Shown one piece after another: positions 40,478-50,000 of a stretch of DNA of 64,000 nucleotides (positions are counted from its first letter, which is position 1; every line of letters begins with the position of its first letter). Made by a program: the position numbers and the translations under genes. Below the pieces are notes generated by a model, which was not told the origin of the DNA, did not search any database, and was given only the letters and a program-made list of their open reading frames with translations. The stretch is from Ideonella margarita (GTDB taxonomy: Bacteria > Pseudomonadota > Gammaproteobacteria > Burkholderiales > Burkholderiaceae_C), in contig NZ_JBBUTI010000005.1 of the NCBI RefSeq assembly GCF_038066635.1, forward strand, positions 248,001 through 312,000. Direction: 5' to 3'.

Positions 40478-42031
40478 ATGAATCTACGTTCCCTCAACAT
40501 TGGTGCCCGGCTGGGCTGGGGCTTCGGCCTCATCCTGCTGGTGTGCGGCGCCCTGCTCGCCAGCGTGCTGGTGGTCTCGGACCACGTGCGCGCCGACATG
40601 CTGCAGCAGATGCAGGCCGCCAGTGAACGCACGCAACAGGCGAAATCGATGCAGGCGGCGCTGTTGAGCAGCGCAGTCTCGGTGCGCAACATGGGCCTGC
40701 AGACGGAAGTCGACGCTGTTCAGCGCGACGAAGCTGAAGCCAAGGCTTTTCGCGCCGCCTTCATGGCTGAGCGTGAGCGGCTGGAGGCCGCACAACTGGG
40801 CGGCGAGGAGCAGGCCGCGCTCAAGCGTCTGGCCGCCATTGACGCCAAGACCAACGAAGCGTTTCTTGAGGCCGTGGGCTTTGCCGGCACCTTCAACCCG
40901 GAGCAGGCCGCGGCCGTCATCACGAAGAAGATGGACCCGCTGCTGAAGCAGGCGAATACCGAGTTGGCCATCATCATCAAGGCGCAGACGCAGCGCCAGA
41001 TTGATGTGCAGCAAGCCGCAGACGACCGTGTGAAGCGGGCCGAGCTGTCGGCCGCCGTCGCCGGCGTGGTGGTGCTGCTGGCATCGCTCACCCTGGCCTG
41101 GCGCCTGACCCTGAGCATCACCCAACCTTTGCAGGCGGCCGAGCTGGCCAGCGCGAAAGTGGCGCAGGGCGCACTTGATTTCGACATCGACACCCGTGGC
41201 ACCGACGAGGCAGCGCGCCTGCTGCGCGGCGTGGCGGCGATGCGCGACGGATTGGCCCAGGTCGTGTCCAGCGTGCGCATGAATTCAGAATCGGTGGCCA
41301 CCGCGTCGAGTGAAATCGCGCAGGGCAACAACGATCTTTCCAGCCGCACCGAGCAGCAGGCCAGTGCGCTGCAGCAAACCGCTGCGTCGATGGACCAGCT
41401 GGGCAGCGCGGTGCGGCACAACGCCGACAACGCACGCCATGCGAATGAGCTGGCCCAGGGCGCTGCCAGTGTGGCGTCAGAGGGCGGCGAAGTCGTCGGC
41501 CGCGTGGTGCAGACGATGAAGGGCATCAACGAGAGCTCGCGCCGCATCTCCGACATCATCGGCACCATCGACGGCATCGCTTTCCAGACCAACATCCTGG
41601 CTCTGAACGCCGCTGTTGAAGCCGCCCGGGCCGGCGAGCAAGGCCGCGGTTTTGCGGTGGTGGCCGGCGAGGTGCGATCGCTGGCCCAGCGCAGCGCTGC
41701 CGCCGCCAAGGAAATCAAGACGCTGATCTCCGACAGCGTCGAGCGGGTCGAGCAAGGCTGCGTGCAGGTCGACAAGGCCGGCGAGACGATGACGCAAATC
41801 GCCCAGGCGATCGACCGTGTCACCCGCATCATGGGCGAAATCAGCCATGCCAGCGCCGAGCAGGACAGCAGCGTGACGCAGGTCTGCCGTGCCGTCACGC
41901 AGATGGACCTGGCGACCCAGCAGAACGCCGCGCTGGTCGAACAAAGCGCCGCAGCCGCCGAAAGCCTGAAGGGCCAGGCAGCCGAGCTGGTGCAAACCGT
42001 CGCCGTGTTCAAGCTCGCAGCGCACGCCTGA
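40478..42031 (+). CDS. Methyl-accepting chemotaxis protein
   Basis: This 517-residue chemoreceptor has membrane helices at about 12-33 and 187-209, and a helical periplasmic domain of about 150 residues (four-helix-bundle type, not Cache). A HAMP domain follows (about 210-262), then the coiled-coil signalling domain, whose hairpin tip reads GIAFQTNILALNAAVEAARAGEQGRGFAVVA (near residues 365-395, shown here for identification by its core NILALNAAVEAARAGE). Adaptation helices rich in Gln/Glu flank the tip. No C-terminal CheR-binding pentapeptide is present. It would signal to CheA/CheW. The signal sensed is unknown; the adjacent Cache protein is a candidate partner. Confidence 0.93.
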   Translation: MNLRSLNIGARLGWGFGLILLVCGALLASVLVVSDHVRADMLQQMQAASERTQQAKSMQAALLSSAVSVRNMGLQTEVDAVQRDEAEAKAFRAAFMAERERLEAAQLGGEEQAALKRLAAIDAKTNEAFLEAVGFAGTFNPEQAAAVITKKMDPLLKQANTELAIIIKAQTQRQIDVQQAADDRVKRAELSAAVAGVVVLLASLTLAWRLTLSITQPLQAAELASAKVAQGALDFDIDTRGTDEAARLLRGVAAMRDGLAQVVSSVRMNSESVATASSEIAQGNNDLSSRTEQQASALQQTAASMDQLGSAVRHNADNARHANELAQGAASVASEGGEVVGRVVQTMKGINESSRRISDIIGTIDGIAFQTNILALNAAVEAARAGEQGRGFAVVAGEVRSLAQRSAAAAKEIKTLISDSVERVEQGCVQVDKAGETMTQIAQAIDRVTRIMGEISHASAEQDSSVTQVCRAVTQMDLATQQNAALVEQSAAAAESLKGQAAELVQTVAVFKLAAHA

Positions 42032-42130
42032 CATTGCCCGCGCCATCACGCCCAAGCGTGATCTGGCGCACAGTGCGGCGGGGTAACGGCTGCTACGGTT
42101 TGCTCATCACAGTTTGACGAGCACAGCACC

Positions 42131-42370
42131 ATGCCCAACCTGAATGACCAGCCCGCTGACCAGGCGCGCATCGTCGCGTCCCTGGCCTCCGAATGCCACG
42201 CCCCTGTCGCCGAAGTGGCGGCCTTGTACGAGCAGGAATGCTCGGCACTCGCCAGCTGGGCACGCACCACGCAGTACCTGCACATCTTTGCCGCGCGCAA
42301 GGTCAGGGAGTTGCTGATGGGTCAGGGTCAGGAAGCGAGGGCCGACCTGGCCACACGCGTGGCGGCCTAG
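42131..42370 (+). CDS. DUF3562-family small protein
   Basis: This 79-residue protein matches the pattern of DUF3562: Val-Ala-Ser-Leu-Ala-x-Glu-Cys-x-Ala-Pro-Val-x-Glu-Val, Leu-Tyr-Glu-x-Glu-x-Ser-x-Leu-Ala, Ala-Arg-Thr-Thr-Gln-Tyr-Leu, and Ala-Arg-Lys-Val-Arg-Glu-Leu-Leu near the end. The family is a short, helical protein found mainly in burkholderia-type bacteria, with no known function. It stands between the chemoreceptor and the EAL-GGDEF gene with its own start region (AGTTTGACGAGCACAGCACC upstream). Confidence 0.76.
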   Translation: MPNLNDQPADQARIVASLASECHAPVAEVAALYEQECSALASWARTTQYLHIFAARKVRELLMGQGQEARADLATRVAA

Positions 42371-42452
42371 CCAACGGCGGTGACGCCGACACCAGCGCGT
42401 CACATTGATCCTCCAGACTCTTCGTCCCACTATCAGGTTCGGAGCAGTTTGA

Positions 42453-44273
42453 TTGAAAGCCACCCTTGAGCATGTTGCAGAGGTGCGTGGACTGATAGAT
42501 GGCGGCGCGCTGCGGCCCCATTTCCAGCCCATCCTGACGCTGGCCGACGGCACGATCCATGGCCATGAAGCCTTGATCAGAACCCCGCCAGATTGCCGAC
42601 TGAGCACCCCGGATGCGCTGTTCGCCCAGGCCAGGCTTGAGGGCATGTCGATGGAGCTGGAGCTGGAATGCCTGCGACTGGCGCTGTCGGCCTGGTGCCG
42701 GGAACCCGGGCCGGGCCGCCTGTTCGTCAACCTCAGCGCCAGCACGCTGGTGCAGGTGCTCTCGCAGCGACAGCTCGGCCTGATCTTGCCGGCGGACGGC
42801 AGCGGCACGCCGGGCGGGCTGGTGATCGAGCTCACTGAACACGAACACGTGGCCGATGTGGATGCACTGGCCGTGGCGGTGGGACGGCTGCGTCGCACCG
42901 GCGCGGTGCTGGCGCTGGATGACTTTGGCGATGGCCGCTCCAGCCTGCGTCTGTGGTCGGAGTTGAAGCCCGAGATCGTCAAGATCGACAAGTACTTCAC
43001 CCGCCAGATCGCCCAGCACCCGGAGAAGGTGCAAACCATGCGCGCCCTTCGGCAGCTGGCGGAAACCTTCGGCTCCACGCTGGTGGCGGAGGGCATTGAA
43101 ACCGAGGACGAAATGCGCCTCGTGCGGGACCTGGGCATCACCTGCGGCCAGGGCTGGCTGATCGGACGGCCGCAGCCTCTGCCCGAGCACCAGCCGGCTG
43201 CAGCTGCGCTTGCCGTGGTCAGCAGCCGCGATCTGGCCGTCATCCCCGAGCGGCGCCGGCAAACCCAGCAGCGCGCGTCCACCTGGAGCCTGTTGATCGA
43301 AGCCGAGCCGGTCGAGCCCAGCCTGACCAACGAGCAGTTGTTCGAGCGCTTCGCCGCTGACGAATCGCTGGAATCGATGGCCGTGGTCGACAAGGGACGG
43401 CCGGTGGGCCTGCTGGGGCGCCAGAAATTCATGGACCGTTTCGCCAAGCCCTACTTCCGCGAGATCTACGGCCGCCAGCCCTGCATCACCTTCGCCAACC
43501 TGTCGCCCGGCATGGTGGATGTGCGCGCCGGGCTGGAGGAGTTGACGGCGGTGCTGACGTCCGAGGACCAGCGCTACCTGTCGGATGGCTTCGTGATCAC
43601 CGAGAACGGCCTGTACAAGGGCATCGGCCGCGGCCATGACCTGGTGCGCGCCGTCACCGAATCGCGCATCGAGGCCGCGCGCCACGCCAACCCGCTGACC
43701 TTGCTGCCCGGCAACATCCCGCTCACCCAGCACATCGCAAGGCTGCTGGAATCGGGCCGGGAGTTCGTCGCCAGCTACTGCGACCTGAACCACTTCAAGC
43801 CCTTCAACGACATCTACGGCTACTGGCGCGGTGACGAGATGATCCAGCTGGCGGCGCGCTGCACCTCGCGCTTCGCCGATGCCCGCCGCGACTTCGTCGG
43901 GCACGTGGGCGGCGACGACTTCGTGGTGCTGTTCCAGAGCGCCGACTGGGAAGCACGCTGCCAGTCCATCGTCGACGCCTTCAATGCCGAGGCCCGCCTG
44001 CTGTACGACAGCGAAGCCCTGGCCGCCGGCGGGCTGCTGGCCGAAGACCGCTTCGGAACACCGCGCTTCCACCCGCTGACCACCATGAGCATCGGTGTGG
44101 TGCGGGTGCCCACCCACGACGAAGGTTATGGCCCCGAAGACGTGGCCGACGCCGCTGCGCAGGCCAAGCGCATCGCCAAGACCAAGGGGCTGGGCGTGCA
44201 TGTGCTGACGGCGTCGGCCGACACCATCGGCACCGGCCGGCTGTTGCGGCAACGCACCCGGGCTGAGCCCTGA
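42453..44273 (+). CDS. EAL / CBS-like / GGDEF cyclic-di-GMP protein
   Basis: The start is a TTG at 42453 with GGAG eight bases upstream. It gives 606 residues, all cytoplasmic. Residues about 18-250 form an EAL phosphodiesterase domain with the key residues kept: Glu 39 in HEALIR, Phe-Val-Asn-Leu-Ser, Ile-Glu-Leu-Thr-Glu, Asp-Asp-Phe-Gly-Asp-Gly, Val-Lys-Ile-Asp-Lys and Glu-Gly-Ile-Glu. A middle segment (about 285-400) resembles paired CBS modules. The C-terminal GGDEF domain has GGDDF (486-490) and no RxxD inhibitory site. A bifunctional or ligand-gated phosphodiesterase is likely. The order EAL first, GGDEF last is the less common one. Confidence 0.9.
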   Translation: MKATLEHVAEVRGLIDGGALRPHFQPILTLADGTIHGHEALIRTPPDCRLSTPDALFAQARLEGMSMELELECLRLALSAWCREPGPGRLFVNLSASTLVQVLSQRQLGLILPADGSGTPGGLVIELTEHEHVADVDALAVAVGRLRRTGAVLALDDFGDGRSSLRLWSELKPEIVKIDKYFTRQIAQHPEKVQTMRALRQLAETFGSTLVAEGIETEDEMRLVRDLGITCGQGWLIGRPQPLPEHQPAAAALAVVSSRDLAVIPERRRQTQQRASTWSLLIEAEPVEPSLTNEQLFERFAADESLESMAVVDKGRPVGLLGRQKFMDRFAKPYFREIYGRQPCITFANLSPGMVDVRAGLEELTAVLTSEDQRYLSDGFVITENGLYKGIGRGHDLVRAVTESRIEAARHANPLTLLPGNIPLTQHIARLLESGREFVASYCDLNHFKPFNDIYGYWRGDEMIQLAARCTSRFADARRDFVGHVGGDDFVVLFQSADWEARCQSIVDAFNAEARLLYDSEALAAGGLLAEDRFGTPRFHPLTTMSIGVVRVPTHDEGYGPEDVADAAAQAKRIAKTKGLGVHVLTASADTIGTGRLLRQRTRAEP

Positions 44274-44326
44274 ACCGCGCCATCGCGACGACGCATTCGC
44301 GCCGCGAACTCGCCTCGCCTCCAGCC

Positions 44327-45418
44327 ATGCCCGAGGTGCTCGCTATCATGGCTTCCGCCCCTGTGCCGAGCACCTCCCTCACCCAGCACCCCAACGACAT
44401 GGCCCCCCTCAATTACGGCTCGGACCCCCATGGCCTGATCTGCGGATTTCTGTTCACGCCCGATGCTCCGGGCCGCCCCATCTCGCTGGACGAGGCGGTG
44501 GCATGGATCCGCGACGCTGACGCCGCAGAAACGCCCGTCTCGCCGGAGTCGTTCGTCTGGCTGCACTTCAACCTGAGTGACGCCTCGGCCCAGTCGTGGA
44601 TGCGCTCGAACCTGGCGCTGGCGCCCGAGTTTTTCGAAGCCCTGCGCGAAGGCTCGCGCTCCACGCGCATCGAGGACGCCGGCGACCATCTGGTGGCGGT
44701 GGTCAACGATGTGGCCTACGAGTTTTCGTTCGAGCCGTCGGAAATCGCCACGCTGTGGATGACGGTCACCGAACGCGTGGCGGTGAGCGCCCGCAGCCAC
44801 CCGCTGAAGTCGATCGACCGCCTGCGCCAGGCCGTGCGCGAAGGCGGTCGCTTTGACTCATCGCTCTCGCTGCTCATCCACCTGATGCACGACCAGGGCG
44901 ATGTGCTGGTCCGCATCGTGCGTGAAGCCACCGTGCAGGTCGACGCGGTGGAAGACACCCTGGAGCGCGGCCAGCTGCAGCGCAAGCGGGCCGATCTGGG
45001 CAAGCTGCGGCGGGTGCTGGTGCGGCTGCAACGGCTGCTGGCGCCCGAGCCCGGTGCGCTGTTCCGCCTGCTGCGGCAGCCGCCCGCCTGGATCGCCGAG
45101 CGCGATCTGGACGAGCTGCGCCAGGGCACCGAGGAGTTTTCGCTGGTGCTGCGCGACCTGATGGCGCTGCAGGAACGCATCAAGCTGCTGCAGGAAGAAA
45201 TCGCCGCGCAGGTGAGTGAACAAACCAACCGCAGCCTGTTCACCTTGACGGTCATCACCGTGCTCGGCCTGCCGATCAACATCTGCACCGGCCTGTTCGG
45301 CATGAATGTGGGCGGCATTCCGTTCAGTGAATCGCCCCACGGCTTCCTGATGATCTTCCTGCTGCTGATCGTCTTCACCGGGCTGGCCGGCTGGCTGGCG
45401 TTCAGGCGCCGGGACTGA
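44327..45418 (+). CDS. CorA-family divalent cation transporter, ZntB-like
   Basis: The longest frame starts at 44327 (363 residues); ATGs at 44348 and 44399 are also possible, and homologues typically begin close to the latter. The cytoplasmic N-terminal domain is long and partly coiled-coil, and two membrane helices sit at the C-terminus. Between them is Gly-Met-Asn-Val-Gly-Gly, the GMN signature of CorA/ZntB. ZntB members move zinc across the inner membrane as homopentamers. The loop after GMN (IPFSESPHGF) is ZntB-like and lacks the acidic CorA consensus. The gene follows the EAL-GGDEF gene by 53 bases. Confidence 0.87.
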   Translation: MPEVLAIMASAPVPSTSLTQHPNDMAPLNYGSDPHGLICGFLFTPDAPGRPISLDEAVAWIRDADAAETPVSPESFVWLHFNLSDASAQSWMRSNLALAPEFFEALREGSRSTRIEDAGDHLVAVVNDVAYEFSFEPSEIATLWMTVTERVAVSARSHPLKSIDRLRQAVREGGRFDSSLSLLIHLMHDQGDVLVRIVREATVQVDAVEDTLERGQLQRKRADLGKLRRVLVRLQRLLAPEPGALFRLLRQPPAWIAERDLDELRQGTEEFSLVLRDLMALQERIKLLQEEIAAQVSEQTNRSLFTLTVITVLGLPINICTGLFGMNVGGIPFSESPHGFLMIFLLLIVFTGLAGWLAFRRRD

Positions 45419-45439
45419 AGCGGCGCTGCGGCAGGAAGT

Positions 45440-46102
45440 TCAGCTACGACCCCGAGCGGCGATACCCGCCGCCACAAACGCCGCCATCACCGGCATCAGC
45501 GTGTTGACCACGCTGGCCCCGGCATCACCGCCCTGCAACTGGCCCAGTGCAGCGGCGGTGGCCTCGAACGTGCTCAGCTGATCTGGCCGGCGGGCCTTGC
45601 GCAGCGCGCGGTAGCAGCCGGGTGACGGCGCCAGCAAATTGCAACGCGGCAAGGCTTGCAGGGCCGGGTTGAGCTGCAGCATCTTCAGGCTCTTGCGCCA
45701 GGTGGCGTCCAGCACCACCAGTTGCCACTCCTCGGGGTGCGCCAAGGCGCCGGCTTGCGGCCCCAGTGTCGCCCAGGCCTCGTCAGGCACGATCGGCGGT
45801 GCGGCAACGCCCACCACGGGCGGATACAGCAACAAGCTGCGCCGGCCCTCGGCCTGCAGCCAGCCCGCCAGCGCCTGAGGCTCAAACACCTCACCCACCT
45901 CCAGCTGGGCCCCAGCGCCCAGGCACAACTGCAGCAAGCGCGCGGTGCCCTTGGTCTCACCCACCTCCTTCGGGTGCTGCAGCAGCAACACCCGAACCGG
46001 GCTGCAGGCGGGCTGCACCAGGCCGCAGACACACACCGGGCGAAGGCGCAGGCACGTGGCGCAGCTCAGGCGGCGGCTGGCCCGGCTGGTGTTGATCGCC
46101 AT
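45440..46102 (-). CDS. DTW-domain tRNA-uridine aminocarboxypropyltransferase
   Basis: I chose the ATG at 46102 (220 residues), which places the Cys-rich N-terminus correctly; a longer start is at 46162. The zinc-ribbon-like Cys-Ala-Thr-Cys-x-x-x-x-x-Val-Cys-Val-Cys is followed by Leu-Gln-His-Pro-Lys-Glu and the eponymous motif Leu-Asp-Ala-Thr-Trp-Arg-Lys-Ser. Family members (TapT/YfiP in E. coli) put an acp group from S-adenosylmethionine on uridine 47 of tRNA variable loops. The end is short but contains Cys-Tyr-Arg-Ala-Leu-Arg-Lys. It converges with the zntB gene, with 21 bases between stops. Confidence 0.86.
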   Translation of the reverse strand: MAINTSRASRRLSCATCLRLRPVCVCGLVQPACSPVRVLLLQHPKEVGETKGTARLLQLCLGAGAQLEVGEVFEPQALAGWLQAEGRRSLLLYPPVVGVAAPPIVPDEAWATLGPQAGALAHPEEWQLVVLDATWRKSLKMLQLNPALQALPRCNLLAPSPGCYRALRKARRPDQLSTFEATAAALGQLQGGDAGASVVNTLMPVMAAFVAAGIAARGRS

Positions 46103-46216
46103 GCTGCTGGCCGCGTCTGTCGGCGGCAGTGCCGCCTCGGTCGTTGATGAATTTGGACACATGGGGCGCGGATAATCGCATGCCTCACCCTGTGCCCAGC
46201 ACCCGGAGCCTCTTTG

Positions 46217-46813
46217 ATGCCATTGCCCTATCTCGCCGTCTCGTCTGCCAACCTCACCCGTGCCTTGCTTGCCACCTCGCTGGCGCTGGCCCTGGGCGGC
46301 TGCAGCACCTGGGGCGGCGACAGCAAGAGCACCTCAGACAAGAAGGCCGCCGTCTACCTGAAAGAAGGCTTCGAGAACAACGAAACCTTCTCGCGCCTGT
46401 TCGACGCCCCGGTGGACGCCACCTGCGAGGCCGCCCGACGCGCCCTGCTCAGCCAGGGCTATCTGCTCAGCACCGTGCGGCCTGATTTCGTGAACGGCAG
46501 CAAGAGCTTCCAGCCCGAGGGCGAAGTGCATGTGCAGATCACCTTCCACGTGGTGTGCACGCCCGAAGGCAAGGACGGCCGCATCAGCACCGCCTTCGTG
46601 AACGCCGTGCAAGACCGCTACGCGCTGAAGAAAAACGCCAACTCGGCCAGCGTGGGCCTGAGCGCCATCGGTTCGGTCTCGATCCCGTTGTCATCCACCG
46701 AAGACTCCCTCGTCAAGGTGGCCAGCGAAACCATCCCGGCCGGCCAGTTCTATGACCGGTTCTTCGCCCTCATGACCAAACTCATGGGCGAGCCGGGCAC
46801 CCCCGCCAACTAA
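46217..46813 (+). CDS. DUF2242-family lipoprotein
   Basis: The ATG at 46217 gives 198 residues. A signal peptide ends in the lipobox Leu-Gly-Gly-Cys (Cys near 29), so it is a lipoprotein. The mature part has the DUF2242 pattern: Glu-x-Phe-Ser-Arg-x-Phe, Cys-Glu-Ala-Ala-Arg-Arg-Ala-Leu-Leu-Ser-Gln-Gly-Tyr, Lys-Ser-Phe-Gln-Pro-Glu, then Val-Asn-Ala-Val-Gln-Asp-Arg-Tyr-Ala-Leu-Lys-Lys and Ser-Ala-Ser-Val-Gly. The two conserved Cys in the mature protein may pair. The family is common in betaproteobacteria, and its function is unknown. Confidence 0.82.
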   Translation: MPLPYLAVSSANLTRALLATSLALALGGCSTWGGDSKSTSDKKAAVYLKEGFENNETFSRLFDAPVDATCEAARRALLSQGYLLSTVRPDFVNGSKSFQPEGEVHVQITFHVVCTPEGKDGRISTAFVNAVQDRYALKKNANSASVGLSAIGSVSIPLSSTEDSLVKVASETIPAGQFYDRFFALMTKLMGEPGTPAN

Positions 46814-47001
46814 GCAATCGTTTGTAGTCTGACTACAGCGCGGCTTTCGAACGAGATTTTTTACCTATGAAGCGGCTTGTTTCCTAGCGTAAGTACCAAT
46901 TTAGAGATGTAGTTTTACTTCATTACCATCGCGCCCAATTTGTAAGATGGGTACATGACCTGCCAATCAGGCCGGCGTCTGCCCACAACCAGGAGACGGG
47001 C
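46814..47001. promoter_or_regulatory. AT-rich upstream region of the pullulanase gene
   Basis: The 188-base gap contains a hairpin TGTAGT-CTG-ACTACA at 46823-46837, directly after the DUF2242 stop. AT-rich DNA follows, including GATTTTTTACC (46855 region). The pullulanase ribosome-binding site AGGAGA lies at 46991-46996. The hairpin has no adjoining T-run, so it is not a classic terminator. It could be an operator. Confidence 0.35.
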
Positions 47002-50000
47002 ATGATGGGGCGATGGAGTAGTTGGTGGCGCCGGGCGCGCAGTTTGGCGGGGGCGGCCGCGACGGCCGTGCTAGTGGCAGCCTGTGGCGGTGCCGCCGAG
47101 AGTTCAGGCACCGACGCCACGCTGTCAGTCGCCAACAGCAGCGACACCCAAACTGTTCTGAATGCCGTGCCGGCCGAGCGCCGACGCGCCCAGTCGGCCG
47201 CTGCCAGCACCACGCTGCGCATCCACTACCGCCGCGACAATGGCGACACCGCCGGCTGGCAGATCCACACCTGGGGCGCCGGCCAGGATCCGGGCTGGAA
47301 CCAGGGCTGGAACCCGACCGGCTCCGACAGCTTCGGCGCCATCTACGACATTCCGCTGAACGCCGAGACCGGCACCGTCGGCTTCCTGCACCACAAGGGT
47401 GACGAGAAGGACAACGGCGGCGGCGACCAGAGCTACACCCTCGCAGCCGGTGCCAACGAAATCTGGCGCCTGCAGGGCGACTCGACCAACTACGCCCGCA
47501 ACCCGCTGGAAGCGCAGGCGCCTGACGTCAACACGGTGCGCGTGCACTACGTGCGCTTCGGCAACGACCACGCCGACTGGGGCCTGCACCTGTGGGACGG
47601 CAGCGGCCTTGACACGGCGCGCCTCTCTGGCCTGAACATCGGCCAGTGGAACGCGCCCGTGGCCTTGTCGGCCATGCCGAACTACGCCTTGAACGGCGGC
47701 GAAGCCCAGTTCGATCTGCCCGTGCTGAACCCACGTGCCGACAGCACCCGCCGCTCGGCCGAGTTCATCATCCACGGCATGCCACCGAAGGAGAACGACA
47801 AGGACGGTCGGCCGGACAACATCCGCATCGATTTCGGCAGCCTCGCCATCAGCGGCCAGGTCGGCCATGTGTGGCTGGTGCAAGGTGATGCGCAGGTCTA
47901 TTACGCCCTGCCCGACCTGCGCAAGGTCTCGACCACCGACGCCCGCGCCGTGTGGCTGACCAAGCGCCTGGTGCAGTGGCCCGCTGTGGCCCAGCAAGGC
48001 ACGGTGCGCCTGTACTGGTCGGCCACCGGCCAGATCCAGGTCGCCAAGGACGCCCCCGTGACCGGCGCCGATGGCTTCATCACCCTCGACCCGGCCTCCA
48101 GCGGCAGCGTGCCGGCCGATGCCGCCACCCGCTTCAAGTGGGTGGGCGCTGGCGCCGTGTACAACGTGCGTGACGCCGACGTGGCACGCCTGAACCGCCT
48201 GCACACCCACCAGCTGGTGCTGGTGCAGGAGAACGCCGACGGCCAGGCCCAGAACGCCACCACCGCGCAAGTGGCCGGTGCACTCGACGACCTGTATGGC
48301 GCTGCCACCAACGTGCCTGATCTGGGCGTGACGGTGCGCAACGGCGCCACCACCTTCAAGCTGTGGGCCCCCACGGCGCGCAGCGTGGCCCTGTTCCTGT
48401 ATGCCGACGGCCAAGGCCCGGCGACCGGTGCCATCGACATGGCGCTTGACCCCGTCACCGGCGTGTGGAGCCTGACCCGCCCGGGCGACCTGAGCGGCCA
48501 GTACTACCGCTTCGCCGTGCGCAACTTCGTGCGCGGCGTGGGCGTGGTGCGCCACCTGGTCACCGACCCCTATTCGCTGAGCCTGTCGCTGAACAGCCAG
48601 CGCAGCTATGTGGCCAACCTGGACGATGCGAGCCTGAAGCCTGCCGGCTGGGATGCCAGCACGCCGCCGGCCACCGTGGCAGCGTCGCCCGACATGTCGA
48701 TCTACGAGCTGCATGTGCGTGATTTCTCGGCCAGCGACACCACGGTGCGCGAAGGCTGGCGTGGCAAGTACATGGCCTTCACGGCCGAGCACTCGAACGG
48801 CATGCAGCACCTGCGTGCGCTGGCCAAGGCCGGCCTGACCGATGTGCACCTGCTGCCGGTGTTCGACCTGGCCAGCACGCCTGAAAAGGGCTGCGTCACC
48901 CCCACCCCGAGCGGCGCGCCTGACAGCGCCAGCCAGCAAGCCACCGTGGGCGCCAGCGCCAACGACGACTGCTACAACTGGGGCTACGACCCCTGGCACT
49001 TCACCGCGCCGGACGGCAACTTCAGCACCAAGGCCGGTGACGGCGCCCGCCGCATCGTCGAGTTCCGCGCCATGGTGATGGCCCTGAACGCCGCCGGTCT
49101 GCGCGTGGGCATGGACGTGGTCTACAACCACACCAGCGCCTCGGGCCTGAACGACCGCTCGGTGCTGGACCGCGTGGTGCCCGGCTACTACCACCGCCTG
49201 AACGCGGTGGGCGGGATCGAGCAATCCACCTGCTGCGAGAACACCGCCACCGAAAACGCCATGATGGGCAAGCTGATGATCGACTCGGTCAGCACCTGGG
49301 CGCGGGACTATCACATCAGCTCCTTCCGCTTCGACATCATGGGCCACCAGCCGCGCCCGGTGATGGAGGCCCTGAAGGCCCGCGTGAAGGTGGCCGCCGG
49401 CCGTGACGTGCAGCTGATCGGCGAAGGCTGGAACTTCGGCGAAGTGGCCAACGGCGCACGCTTCGTGCAGGCCGACATGCTCTCGCTCAACGGCTCGGGC
49501 ATCGGCACCTTCAATCCGTTCATCCGCGACGCCGTGCGCGGTGGCAGCGGCTTCGACTCCGGCAACAGCCTGGTGGCCAACCAGGGCTTCATCAACGGCC
49601 TCTGGTATGACCCGAACCCGCTGGGCCAGGGCCGCGGCAAGAACGAACTGATGTGGCTGGGCGACCAGCTCAAGGCCAGCCTCGCCGGTTCGATCCGCAG
49701 CTTTGTAGTGACGACCCACTGGGACGCCACCCTGCCGCTGGAGCAGATCAACGTGGGTGGCCTGCCGGCCGGCTACGTGACCGATCCGTCGGAAGTGGTG
49801 AACTACGTCGAGAACCACGACAACCTGACCCTGTTCGACAACAACGTCTTCAAGCTGCCCACCAGCACCAGCGCCGAAGACCGCGCACGGGTGCAGATCC
49901 TGGGTGCGGCCCTGAACACACTGTCGCAAGGCATTCCGTATTTCCATGCGGGTGTCGACACGCTGCGCAGCAAATCGCTGGACCGCAACAGCTACAACTC

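Noticed and set aside
42303..44252. 649-codon open frame antisense to the EAL-GGDEF gene
   Set aside because: It is a low-complexity His/Gln/Ala-rich translation and has no motif. The opposite strand carries intact EAL and GGDEF sites.
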